NCBI GenBank assembly: GCA_963737075.1
Contig: CAVTRI010000002.1
Coordinates: 620,001 to 684,000, forward strand
Source: CAVTRI01 sp963737075
GTDB lineage: Bacteria; Actinomycetota; Acidimicrobiia; Acidimicrobiales; Palsa-688
DNA length: 64,000 nucleotides
Direction: 5' to 3'
Both the position numbers and the translations under genes were made by a program. The notes below the pieces were generated by a model. It had not been told where the DNA came from. It did no database searches and saw nothing but the letters and a program-made list of their open reading frames with translations. Positions 33,169 through 41,888 of this stretch are shown here, one piece after another. Position 1 is the first letter of the stretch; each line of letters begins with the position of its first letter.

Positions 33169-33606
33169 ATGTTGATGCGATTCGAACCGTTCCGCGAGTT
33201 CGACCGGATCACCGAGGAGTTGCTCGCCCAACGCCGGGTCCGCCAAGTCCCCGTCGACGCCTACCGGCGGGGCGACGAGTCCACGATCGTCCTCGACCTG
33301 CCCGGCGTCGATCCCGGCTCCATCGAGTTGACCGTCGAGAAAGATGTCCTCACCGTGGGGGCGACGCGCACCTTCCACCAAGAAGAAGGCGACGAAATCC
33401 TGGTGGCAGAGCGGGGTCACGGCCAGTTCAGCCGTCAGCTGTTCCTGGGCGAAAGCCTGGACCGTGACCACATCAGCGCCATCTACCACGACGGTGTGCT
33501 CACCATCACCATCCCCGTGGCCGAACAAGCCAAACCCCGCAAGGTGGAGATCACCCACGTCGGAAGCGTGGCCCAGGCCGTCGAGGCGGCCACCGCCAAC
33601 GCCTGA
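33169..33606 (+). CDS. Hsp20/alpha-crystallin family small heat shock protein
   Basis: 145 residues from ATG 33169, with AAGGAAAGGAAG as ribosome binding site. The alpha-crystallin domain spans about 26-130: VPVDAYRRGDESTIVLDLPG opens it, and the conserved DGVLTITIP closes it at about 108-116. A short N-terminal arm (RFEPFREFDRITEELL) and C-terminal tail flank it. Forms oligomers that hold unfolding proteins. First plus-strand gene of the stress module, likely under control of the divergent regulator. Confidence 0.9.
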   Translation: MLMRFEPFREFDRITEELLAQRRVRQVPVDAYRRGDESTIVLDLPGVDPGSIELTVEKDVLTVGATRTFHQEEGDEILVAERGHGQFSRQLFLGESLDRDHISAIYHDGVLTITIPVAEQAKPRKVEITHVGSVAQAVEAATANA

Positions 33607-33797
33607 ACATCCGCCTCCCGCCCTGGCGAAGCGAGACTTCGCCGGCAGCGAGAGGCGGGCACGTGATCAGTCGCCGTCGCCGGTCGGTTCGCATCAACAC
33701 GGACGGCGTCGGCGACCGCGACGGCCGATCCGCCCCCGGGAGCGGGTCCGGTCGTCGTGAACGCTGCGAACAAACGGGAGCGAAAGAGCCGACCGAC

Positions 33798-34205
33798 ATG
33801 CATCTACCACAGCCCAACCTGCACGTTCCAAGAGGCGGGGAGCGCCGGTTCGGCACCCGCCGCTCGAAAGGCCCGGCCGCCTGGGTCGGACAGGGAACGG
33901 CCTGGCTCGTCCACGACGCGGCCCGTGACTGCTACCACTGCTATTGGCTGGTCGGGCGGCCCAATGACCACCTCATCGAGCACGCAACCGAGCCGGGCGC
34001 AGCCGACGCCGTCGAGTGGGCGAGGGCTCGAACCCCCAGAGCGAGGATACGTCTGGCGGACCACCGGACCTACTGGGCCGGTACGGACCCCACCCCGCCC
34101 GGATTCGCGGGCACCTGGACCCCAGCCAGTCGACCCGCCACCCTGCCGCAGCACCCTGCGTTCCCCCAAACCCGGCCCCGACCGACACTGGCCCAGACGG
34201 CCTGA
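33798..34205 (+). CDS. Hypothetical protein of the stress module
   Basis: About 135 residues from ATG 33798; an ATC/GTG start further upstream at 33663 would add 45 low-complexity residues. The core WVGQGTAWLVHDAARDCYHCYWLVGRP with a CYHC pair and later HRTYWAGTDPTPPGFAGTW suggests a compact globular domain. The C-terminal 30 residues are Pro-rich. I recognise no family. It sits between Hsp20 and the slipin gene on the same strand, so it is probably part of that unit. Confidence 0.45.
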   Translation: MHLPQPNLHVPRGGERRFGTRRSKGPAAWVGQGTAWLVHDAARDCYHCYWLVGRPNDHLIEHATEPGAADAVEWARARTPRARIRLADHRTYWAGTDPTPPGFAGTWTPASRPATLPQHPAFPQTRPRPTLAQTA

Positions 34206-34263
34206 AACGAGATCGATCAAATACCGGCGGTTTCAGAGTTCGCCGGAGGAAGGAAAGGCGGCC

Positions 34264-35082
34264 ATGTTCGGGCTCCACGTCATCCGCCAATACGAGCAGG
34301 GCATCGTGTTCCGTTGGGGCAAGCTCCAGGCGAAGGTGCGCCAACCAGGTCTGATCTGGCTGAACCCCTTCAGCTGCCGGCTGACAGCCGTCAACATGCA
34401 AACCGTGGTCGCCGGTGTCCCCGCCCAAGAGGCCATCACCCGCGACAACGTGACGCTCACCGTCGACGCCGTCGTCTATTACAAGGTGGTCGACCCGGTC
34501 AAGGCGGTGGTCAACGTCCAGGACTACCACCAGGCGGTCTCCCAAGTAGCACAGACCTCCCTGCGTTCGGTCATCGGCCACGCCGACATGGACCAGTTGC
34601 TCTCCGAACGAGAACGGGTCAACGCCGAACTCAAAGAGGTCATCGACGGGCCCACGGAGGTCCCGTGGGGTCTGCGCATCGAACGGGTCGAGGTCAAAGA
34701 CGTCGCCCTGCCCGAATCGATGAAACGCTCCATGTCCCGCCAGGCCGAAGCCGAACGCGAACGCCGCGCCCGGGTCATCGCCGCCGACGGCGAATTTCAG
34801 GCCTCCAAGAAACTGTCCGAGGCCGCCCAGGCCATGGCCGCCACCCCCGGCGCCCTGCAGCTCCGGCTCCTCCAGACCGTCGTCGACGTCGCCGCCGAGA
34901 AAAACAGCACCCTCGTGATGCCCTTCCCGGTGGAACTGCTCCGCTTCTTCGACCACGCCGCCCAACCCGAAACCGCCAAGGCCGTCGCCCAGGCCGCCCA
35001 GTCCCTACTAGCGAGCCAACCCGGCCAGGACCGTCAACCAGAAACCGAGACGAACGGCGCAACCCTCGTCCCCACACCCTGA
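34264..35082 (+). CDS. Slipin/SPFH (band 7) domain protein
   Basis: 272 residues from ATG 34264, preceded by GAAGGAAAGGCGGCC. HVIRQYEQGIVFRWGKL and GLIWLNPF start the SPFH domain; AITRDNVTLTVDAVVYYKVVDP and SLRSVIGHADMDQLLSERE are the strongest family matches. The coiled-coil RQAEAERERRARVIAADGEF and the end LVMPFPVELLRFFD follow. Unlike most slipins there is no clear N-terminal transmembrane helix, so membrane contact may be peripheral. Such proteins form membrane-associated scaffolds and stress assemblies. Confidence 0.85.
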   Translation: MFGLHVIRQYEQGIVFRWGKLQAKVRQPGLIWLNPFSCRLTAVNMQTVVAGVPAQEAITRDNVTLTVDAVVYYKVVDPVKAVVNVQDYHQAVSQVAQTSLRSVIGHADMDQLLSERERVNAELKEVIDGPTEVPWGLRIERVEVKDVALPESMKRSMSRQAEAERERRARVIAADGEFQASKKLSEAAQAMAATPGALQLRLLQTVVDVAAEKNSTLVMPFPVELLRFFDHAAQPETAKAVAQAAQSLLASQPGQDRQPETETNGATLVPTP

Positions 35083-35253
35083 GGGTCGCGGACGGCATCC
35101 CCTCTGAGTCGGAGCCGGTCGCCGGAGGCCGGTCACGGCAACCCCTGCGGCTCGCTGACGGCTACCACCGGGTTTGCGCCAGCTACAGCTGAGGACAAGA
35201 CCGAGCTGCCCCTGCCCGGATCGTCACCGAGCCAACTAAGAAAGGACCAACCT

Positions 35254-35787
35254 ATGCAGCAGCCGTCGCCCGAGGGCTCCGACCTGCTGAGCGGCTCAGC
35301 CGCGGGAGACCCCCTGGCCGAGATCGACCAGCTCATGCAGAACAGGCTGCGCCAGGAGCAAGAAGCAGCGGACCGCAGCGCGCAAAAGGAAACCGATCGC
35401 TCCGACTTCGCGGCCGAGTTCACGAGCATATGCGAACAGCGGGTTCGCCCCGCGATGGAAGCGATCCTCGAACGACTCCGCCGCAATGGCGGAGGAGGCG
35501 TCATCGAAGAGCGCCCCGACGACGCTGGCCAACACCACACCCACCGGCTGACGCTATGGATGTCATTCCGTGGTGAGATCACCGGCGCGCCCCGACAAGA
35601 CCGCCACCCCTACCTCCAACTCGACGCCGACGTCGACAAGCGGTCGGTGACGGTATCGGAAGGAGACATGTGGCAAGGCCACGGCGGCAACCGTAGCGGC
35701 AAGTTCGCTGAATGGCAGCTGGTGGAGATCACCGCCGCCCGGGTGACCCAGGAAACCCTGGCGATCATCCGCCGAGCCCTTGGGTAG
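35254..35787 (+). CDS. Hypothetical acidic protein, parent of an inverted pseudogene copy
   Basis: 177 residues, preceded by AGAAAGGA. The N-terminal 60 residues are charged and helical (ID QLMQNRLRQEQEAADRS type), then a predicted sandwich-like region LTLWMSFRGEITGAPRQDRH and YLQLDADVDKRSVTVSEGDM, ending EWQLVEITAARVTQETLAII. The second half is present as a decayed copy on the minus strand at 37290-37507. No named family recognised. Last plus-strand gene before the PRC-barrel gene. Confidence 0.6.
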   Translation: MQQPSPEGSDLLSGSAAGDPLAEIDQLMQNRLRQEQEAADRSAQKETDRSDFAAEFTSICEQRVRPAMEAILERLRRNGGGGVIEERPDDAGQHHTHRLTLWMSFRGEITGAPRQDRHPYLQLDADVDKRSVTVSEGDMWQGHGGNRSGKFAEWQLVEITAARVTQETLAIIRRALG

Positions 35788-36046
35788 AGGACATTACCGC
35801 CCAAACCAAAGGACCCAAGCGGACACAGTCAAGGTAGGTCGGCCCACTTGCTGGACGGGGTACCGATAAGCCACGTCGCCAGATCCGGGAATGGGGCGTC
35901 CACGCGTTGATCGCGTCGACCGGCCGGCCGACGGCGGATGTGCTGGAGCGTGGCGCCAGCTTGGGTGACGAGGGACCGATGTTGTGGCAGCATGATGTCT
36001 CGGAGACGGTCGTCGCTGGGCCGAGGTCGGAGACGAGGAGGCTGAT
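35788..36046. other. Intergenic region upstream of the PRC-barrel gene
   Basis: 259 bases with no gene recognised. Plus-strand text shows no motif; GGCCGGCCGACGG near 35921 is self-complementary. It presumably holds the promoter of the PRC-barrel gene, but no clear -35/-10 pair stands out. Confidence 0.3.
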
Positions 36047-36427
36047 GTGACCGAACAAGGTGGTCAGGGTCGGGCGAAGTGGAGTGTCGCCGAATGGCAT
36101 GGCAAGATGCTCCTAGATCGCAACGGCGAGAAGATCGGCAAGCTGCAAGACGTCTACGTTGACGTCGAAACCGACGAGCCGCAGTTTGGCACGGTCAAGG
36201 AAGGCTTTATCGGCCGTCACTTGACCTTCGTGCCACTGGGCGGCATTCAGATCGGTCCCGACGACTTGCAGGTTGTCGTGACCAAGGAGCAGGTCCAGTC
36301 TGCTCCCAACATCGAGATGCACGGCGACGAGCTATCGCAGGCGGACGAGTCAACCCTGTATCACCACTTCGAGCTGAACTACACGCCTCCTAGCACCGAG
36401 AGCGGACGTCGTCTCGCCCGCCGCTGA
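36047..36427 (+). CDS. PRC-barrel domain protein
   Basis: 126 residues from GTG 36047. WHGKMLLDRNGEKIGKLQDVYVD and FGTVKEGFIGRHLTFVPLGG form the PRC beta-barrel (about residues 17-80), and the remainder is acidic, ending NYTPPSTESGRRLARR. PRC-barrel proteins serve in RNA processing, photosynthetic reaction centres and stress adaptation; actinobacterial short forms often sit near stress genes. Tail-to-tail with the membrane protein gene at 36519. A 3' remnant of a second copy lies at 31786. Confidence 0.8.
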   Translation: MTEQGGQGRAKWSVAEWHGKMLLDRNGEKIGKLQDVYVDVETDEPQFGTVKEGFIGRHLTFVPLGGIQIGPDDLQVVVTKEQVQSAPNIEMHGDELSQADESTLYHHFELNYTPPSTESGRRLARR

Positions 36428-36518
36428 GCAGGCTGAGGAGGACACTCGCTTGGTGACCGGCAGCTGTCAGAGATTCACGGCGGCCTCTACGGACACCGGT
36501 TCTGAGCGGTGTTACCAC

Positions 36519-36935
36519 TCAACCAGTTCGGTTATTGCTTACGCCTTGAGTTCGGTCCTCAGCGTCGGACCGCCGCTCGGCGCGTTGGTTCACAACGTCG
36601 ATGCGGTCCCGTCGGCTATTGGCGACGGTGTAGCCGAGCCCGAGGGCCATCACGATGATGGCCACAACCCACAGGAAGTGGAGGGCGAACCCAAGCAGAC
36701 CCAATAGCAAAGCGACGGACAGCACGCCCGTTATCACGGCGGCTGGGCCCTTCTTCTGGCTGAGCAACCGCGCGAGCCGTTCGTTCAGCCGAGACTCCGA
36801 AGCAGAACCAGGGGAGCCAACATACGTTGAGGAGAAACCCCGATCTATCTTCCCGCCCGCTGCAGTTGTGGTCCGCTCGTCCTCTGAATGAGGCGCCCGG
36901 GCGGCGGTTTCGGACTGTTGTGGCGTGGGTCCCAT
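36519..36935 (-). CDS. Small membrane protein, paralogue of the one at 31870
   Basis: 138 residues from ATG 36935 (MGPTPQQSE), chosen because the paralogue also starts MGP; an upstream start at 36974 would run through the conserved hairpin. Acidic, flexible N-terminus, SRLNERLARLLSQKKGPA, two helices (about residues 79-99 and 101-118), then YTVANSRRDRIDVVNQRAER. The strong conservation of the RLNERLAR and SRRDRIDVVNQR blocks flanking the helices suggests they mediate binding. Function unknown. Confidence 0.65.
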   Translation of the reverse strand: MGPTPQQSETAARAPHSEDERTTTAAGGKIDRGFSSTYVGSPGSASESRLNERLARLLSQKKGPAAVITGVLSVALLLGLLGFALHFLWVVAIIVMALGLGYTVANSRRDRIDVVNQRAERRSDAEDRTQGVSNNRTG

Positions 36936-36952
36936 CGGAGGACCCCCGATCT

Positions 36953-36990
36953 CCCTCCGAGAGCGGAGGGTCAATAGCTCAACCTGAGCT
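36953..36990 (-). promoter_or_regulatory. Conserved dyad plus hairpin upstream of membrane protein gene (copy 2)
   Basis: Minus-strand order: AGCTCA-N3-TGAGCT (36976-36990), TTGACC, then CCCTCCG-CTCT-CGGAGGG (36953-36970), 17 bases before the ATG. Compared with copy 1 the loop (CTCT versus CTAT) and the dyad spacer differ while all stem bases are kept. Confidence 0.6.
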
Positions 36991-37289
36991 GCTTATACCA
37001 TACACCCCAGAACGTGGTTCGGCCGCGGGGTTCGTTCGGCTCTTCGTCGACGGCAGCCCTAGTCCTAGTCCACCCCGACCGACACCATAACCAGACGATA
37101 TTCCCGTTGCAGCCACTACGTCCGAACCGTTCGCGACCCGGGCGTGTGCCATCAGCTCACCGGCGCCGCTGCCGGCCTACCCGTAGCACGGGTAGTCAGT
37201 GTTGATTGGTTCGACGACAAGCCGCGCTGTGCCCTCATCAGTTCGCGTCTGCGGCGTGGTGTTATGTCGGCGGCTGGCGAACGGACCGA
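36991..37289. other. Intergenic region, no gene recognised
   Basis: About 300 bases between the conserved leader and the inverted pseudogene. TAGCACGGGTAGTCAG and AGTCCTAGTCC motifs give short repeats but no stable structure or coding frame was found. Confidence 0.25.
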
Positions 37290-37507
37290 CGGGGGCGGCG
37301 AGGGCTTCTTGGGTCACCACGGTGGCGGTGATCTCCGACAGCCGCCATTCAGCGACCTTGCCGCTGCGATTCCCACAGTTACCTTGCCACTATGTCCCGT
37401 TCCGATTCCACCACAGCGCGCTTGTCCACGTCGGCGCCAAGCTGAAGGTAGAGATGGCGGTCCTGACGCGGCGAACCCCCGATCTCACCGCTGAGCGACG
37501 TCCACAT
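37290..37507 (-). pseudogene. Inverted, decayed partial copy of the gene at 35254
   Basis: On the minus strand from 37507, MWTSLSGEIGGSPRQDRHLY and LQLGADVDKRAVVESERDIV parallel MSFRGEITGAPRQDRHPYLQ and the following residues of the 35254 product. The frame then breaks near 37375; the match resumes as GNRSGKVAEWRLSEITATVV and TQEALA down to about 37290. The N-terminal half is absent. It lies in opposite orientation to its parent, about 1.7 kb away. Confidence 0.7.
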
Positions 37508-37626
37508 GGTGTCGGCCGGGGATGTTCGAGCCGGCCGTGCTTGGGCGGGCGTCGCGTGGGACCTCGGACGAGTCAGGGCGCTGGACGACCCATCTCCCCC
37601 GCACCGCCGGAGCCGAAGGCCAGGCC

Positions 37627-37647
37627 GGCGGCGGCGAAGCCGCCGCC
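37627..37647 (+). repeat. Perfect 9-bp GC hairpin
   Basis: GGCGGCGGC and GCCGCCGCC are complementary around loop GAA. No U-tract follows. It lies in the non-coding right flank of the integrated element; role unknown. Confidence 0.4.
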
Positions 37648-37793
37648 CTTGAAGTCGTAGAGAGAAGTTGCCCACTGCAGCCAGGTGTCACAGGTCAGGT
37701 GTTACGCGGGGCGCCGCAGACGGAACGTGACACAGTCGCGACACGTGCGGTTCGCATCACTGAGTCCGTGCCTGTTGCTCGCCATCCGATCGT

Positions 37794-38258
37794 CGAAGGG
37801 TGGATACAAACGTCCGGAGTCGGGTTCGTCACGGCCCAATGCCGGGCCGCGACAGCGTTTCTATCGCGAATTTATCGCGATCACGCTGACGGCCTTGCAC
37901 GTCCGGCACCGTCCACACAATCGCCCGACCAGCACTTTTGCGTTCACACGCGTTCACTGAAGACGCTGAGACATCATAATCACCGCCCTTTTAAGGCGGC
38001 AGCACCGGTTCGAATCCGGTTGGGGGTGCTCGCGGAGGGGCCGTTCGGGGACAGAACCGTTGATTTGTCCAGGGATAGCAATCTCGGTCGCATCTCCACG
38101 GAACACGCGCCGCAGCGGCGATCGCCGTCGTCGCTGTGCCAGACCGGTGCTCAAGCGCCTCGATTCCGTCGTTCCGGGGGGCACCTCGCGGGCTGCCGAT
38201 CGCCTCGATGCTAAACATGTCAAGAGGCCCCGGCGTCGCCCCTGGCGGCGCATTACGG
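37794..38258 (+). repeat. 465-bp direct repeat, copy A, containing attR
   Basis: Nearly identical to 38856-39319; the only difference noticed is CCCTTTTAAGG versus CCCTTTGAGG in the tRNA-like part. It starts CGAAGGGTGGATACAAACG and ends GGCGGCGCATTACGG. It includes the arm-like GCGTTTCTATCGCGA at 37855-37869 and the 61-bp att sequence in the middle (37981-38041). No transposase gene, terminal inverted repeats or target duplication could be seen. Confidence 0.9.
37981..38041 (+). other. attR: tRNA-Glu 3' fragment at the right junction
   Basis: 61 bases matching 25249-25309 with one substitution, in the anticodon (TTC to TTT). Only the anticodon stem-loop, T arm and acceptor 3' strand are present; there is no D arm, so this is not a functional tRNA. 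It closes a 12.7-kb interval that holds integrase and relaxase remnants and cargo genes. Confidence 0.85.
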
Positions 38259-38322
38259 CTAGGGGCGGGTGGTGTTGAGGAGAGGCGAGGCTCGGCATAT
38301 CGGGGCAGGGCAGACTGGCGGG

Positions 38323-41300
38323 ATGAGCGCGGTGCGCTGCCCCGTGATGGTCGGTAGAGATGCTGAGCGAGAGCTTCTTTGCCGGGCTCTTGATCGGGCT
38401 GCGGCTGCTTGCGGCAGCTTGGTCGTGGTCGTTGGCGAAGCGGGGGTGGGCAAGTCGCGCATGGTGCGTGAGATAACGGCGCTGGCCGGCCAGTCAGGGA
38501 TGCTGGTGCTCAGCGGAAGGGCGGTAGCCGGTAGCGACTCGACCCCGTATCGGCCGTTTACGGAGGCCATCCTGGGCGGGCTGCGCACCGGCCGGCCTCT
38601 CGCCGACGAGGCGATGGCACCGTGGTTGGCAGCGGTGTCGCCGATCGTGCCGCCTAAGCTCACGGGTGCTACCGCCGTCGGTCCAGTTGACTCATCCCCT
38701 GCAATCAGGGGGGAAGGTGTGCTGCGAGTCATTGCCGCGCTGTCTGCGAATCGTGGAGGGGTTCTCGCGCTCGAGGACCTGCACTGGGCCGACCCGGACA
38801 CCTTGGACTTGTTGCGGTATATCGGCGACAACGTGGGCTCGTTGTGCTCGCAGAGCGAAGGGTGGATACAAACGTCCGGAGTCGGGTTCGTCACGGCCCA
38901 ATGCCGGGCCGCGACAGCGTTTCTATCGCGAATTTATCGCGATCACGCTGACGGCCTTGCACGTCCGGCACCGTCCACACAATCGCCCGACCAGCACTTT
39001 TGCGTTCACACGCGTTCACTGAAGACGCTGAGACATCATAATCACCGCCCTTTGAGGCGGCAGCACCGGTTCGAATCCGGTTGGGGGTGCTCGCGGAGGG
39101 GCCGTTCGGGGACAGAACCGTTGATTTGTCCAGGGATAGCAATCTCGGTCGCATCTCCACGGAACACGCGCCGCAGCGGCGATCGCCGTCGTCGCTGTGC
39201 CAGACCGGTGCTCAAGCGCCTCGATTCCGTCGTTCCGGGGGGCACCTCGCGGGCTGCCGATCGCCTCGATGCTAAACATGTCAAGAGGCCCCGGCGTCGC
39301 CCCTGGCGGCGCATTACGGGCCCCAACCGCGAACGCCGTTTATGGAGTTGTGCGAGGAGCTGGCGCCTCGCGGTAGCGCTGACCGCGTCGATCTGGGACG
39401 GCTCGATTCGCACGCGGCCGCAGCGATGGTCCACGCGTGCGCCCCCGGTGCTTCCCCTGACGTCTTGGGCCGGGTGGTGGGCTCGGCTGACGGGGTGCCG
39501 CTGCTGGTGGAGGAGTTGCTCGCGTCACCAGGCGTGCCGACATCGTTTGCGGTGTCAGTCGCCTCACGACTGGCCGGGTTCGACCGCGACGAAGGGACTG
39601 TCATTGAAGCGGCCGCTGTGCTGGGCCGGTTTTTCGATTGGCGGCTCCTCGGGCCGGTGTCCGGGCACGCACCCGACGTGGTCGATCGGGCCCTGCGAGC
39701 CGGGGCTGCTGCTCAATTACTCGAAGTCGATGGCGACCGGTTTCTGTTCCGCCACGCCCTCACCCGCGATGCCGTGCTCGCCAGTATCACTCCCCACCGC
39801 CGGCAGACGCTGGCGGTGACCGCGCTCGCCGCACTTGACGAAGTGCCGGACGGCGGTGCCGGGCCGGAAGTGGTTGCTGAGCTGGCGGTCCTCGCTGGGG
39901 ATAGCTCGCGGGCCTCCGCGCTGTTGGTGGAGGCAGGACGGGTCGCGTTTCGAGCGCGGTGCGCTGGCGACCGCCGCCTCGACCTTCGCCGAGGCAGCAG
40001 CGATGGCTGGCCCTGACACGGCGAGGGGACGCGACGCCCGGCTTGGCCAGGTCGAGGCCCTGGCGCTGGCCGGTCGGGTCGATGAGGCGAGAGAAGCCGG
40101 CGGCGCCTTGATCGTTGAGCTTTCGCGCCAGGAAGACTCCGGACCGGTTCGGTCCGAGGTCCACCGGATGCTGGCCCAGGCCGCGGTGGCCGCAGCCCGA
40201 TGGGGCGACGCCGCCACCCACCTCGACGAAGCTGAGCAGTTGGCCGGCGAACTATTTCCGCGTGGCCAGGTCCTGCGAGCCGAGCTGGCCATCGCCGATG
40301 GCGACCGCTCGCTGGCGCTCGACGCCGCCGCCACGGCCCTCGCCTCTGTCGACACCGGACCTGATGTGCGCTGTTACGCCCACGAACTGACCGGCCGCGC
40401 CCATCGCAATCACAACCCAGCCGAGACGGGTCGTGCGTTCGGGCAGGCACTCGACCTGGCCGAGCGCAGTGGGCTTCCGGTGTGGCGAATGCGAGCCCTG
40501 CACGAACTCGGCACCCTGGAGATGTTCGACCATGCCGGGACCACCCGACTATTCGAGGCGCGCCGAGCGGCCGACGAGTTGGGGGCCCTCAGCACGACCG
40601 CCGTGCTGGACATGCATCTCGCTGCCGCCCACATATTCTCTTTCGACCTCACCACTGCCGAGTCCCACGCGGCCGCTGCTCTCGAGTTGAGCGCCCGGCT
40701 GGGCTACCAGCGCCTCCACACTCTGTCGCTGATGTTTCTGGCCCAGATCCATGCTCTTCGCGTCGACCGCCCCCGAGCCGAGGGGTTCGCGGCCCGCGCT
40801 GGCGGTGAGGCGCCCGGGGACCCTGTCATCGACGGCAGCAACCAATCTGGCACGTTCGGAATGCTGGCCCTGCTCGAAGACGACCGCGAGGCGGCCATCG
40901 ATCACCTCCGCCGCGGTGAACAGCTTCTCCAGACGGTTCCCGACAGCGGTCCGGCCTGCTACCGCGGCCCTGTTCCCTCTGCTCTTGGCGGCCGCCGGGC
41001 ACCAGGAGGCGGTCGAGGCGATCGCCGCGGCCCGGCGCTTAGGAATGGAGGTCAACCGAGGCAACCGGGGCCTGCTGACCCTGGCGGACGGCGTCCTCGC
41101 CAGCCGGTCCGGCGGCCGCCGACAGGCGGCGGAGCTGCTCGAGGCAGCCCGGGGCGACCTGGGCGTCTGCCCCGGGTGGGCGGATATAGCGGCCTGTCTT
41201 GTAGGCGAGGTCTTGCTGGCCGACGGGTGGGGTCAGCCTGACGCGTGGCTCCGCCCTGACCGGTTGCGCGACGTCGGTCTGGAAGCGCTGGCCAACAGGT

Positions 41301-41518
41301 GCGACCGCCTCCTCGGTGCCGGTCCGGCCGACCGGTGGGGTCTCACGGCCCGCGAGCGAGACGTGCTCGGTTTGGTCGGGCAGGGACTACCGAACAAGGA
41401 GATCGCCAGCCGCCTCTTTGTGTCTCCCCGGACGGTGGAGAAGCACGTGGAGAGCCTGCTCCGAAAGACCGGAGCCCGCTCCCGGGCGCACCTGGTCGCG
41501 ATCACCTCCTCCGGCTAG
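38323..41518 (+). pseudogene. LuxR-family ATP-binding regulator, interrupted by a 464-bp insertion and two frameshifts
   Basis: Starts at ATG 38323 (MSAVRCPVMVGRDAERELL). STAND-type ATPase: P-loop VVGEAGVGKSR, Walker B VLALEDLHWADPDTLDLLRY. At 38856 the frame is cut by repeat copy B and resumes at 39320 as PQPRTPFMELCEELAPRGSA; removing exactly 464 bases puts both halves in one frame. Later frameshifts lie near 39951 (extra C after GCGTTT) and 40961. The C-terminus has a full GerE-type helix-turn-helix, TARERDVLGLVGQGLPNKEI and SPRTVEKHVESLLRKTGA. Intact, the protein would be about 910 residues. Targets unknown. Confidence 0.88.
38856..39319 (+). mobile_element. 464-bp repeat copy B inserted in the LuxR-type gene
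   Basis: Second copy of the 465-bp unit, with its own att core at 39043-39102 and arm-like site. The left flank reads GTGCTCGCAGAG and the right flank GCCCCAACCGCG; no target-site duplication is evident. It encodes no recognisable protein, so it would have moved passively or by homologous or site-specific recombination. Confidence 0.8.
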
Positions 41519-41711
41519 AGGTCAGCTGGCCTTCGAGGACCAAGAAACTGTCGTCATAACCGGCGTGAACGTGCTCGGGCGGAGCCGCCCCCAACGGCAA
41601 GGCGAGTTTCATCACCGTCGGGTCCTCGGCCCGTAACAGCTCGACGCCGACATCCAGGAACCGCCAACGGCATGCAACCGTCGGATCACTGGTCATTGGA
41701 GTGGTACTCAT
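41502..41711 (-). pseudogene. Cupin-domain protein, 3' truncated
   Basis: Starts at ATG 41711 behind GGAGGCCACCTG, a strong ribosome binding site. It reads VELLRAEDPTVMKLALPLGA then PPEHVHAGYDDSFLVLEGQL, the first cupin motif with its two metal-binding His residues. After GQLTS the match ends and the frame stops within the 3' end of the LuxR-type gene, overlapping it by 17 bases. Intact cupins need a second His motif about 25 residues on, so this is probably a fragment left by the rearrangement that placed the regulator here. Confidence 0.6.
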
Positions 41712-41888
41712 CAGGTGGCCTCCGAAGTCATTCGTTCTTTCTCGGCAATGGTGCGCCACGAGCGAGGCCTCCGCATCGGTCGACCACGTAGACCGAAGCA
41801 CCAGCAGATCTTCGTAATTCGATCGATGCGACCGGCTCCCCTCGCAGCGCACTATCAAACCCGGTCCGCTCAGAGATGGGAGATGACG

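Noticed and set aside
37981..38033. Second tRNA-Glu gene
   Set aside because: Lacks the acceptor 5' strand and D arm and has an altered anticodon; it is the att fragment of the tRNA.
39043..39094. Third tRNA-Glu gene
   Set aside because: Same truncated fragment as copy A with one base missing in the anticodon loop.
38856..39319. Insertion sequence or MITE with terminal inverted repeats
   Set aside because: The ends (CGAAGGGTGG and GCATTACGG) are not complementary and no target duplication flanks the copy.
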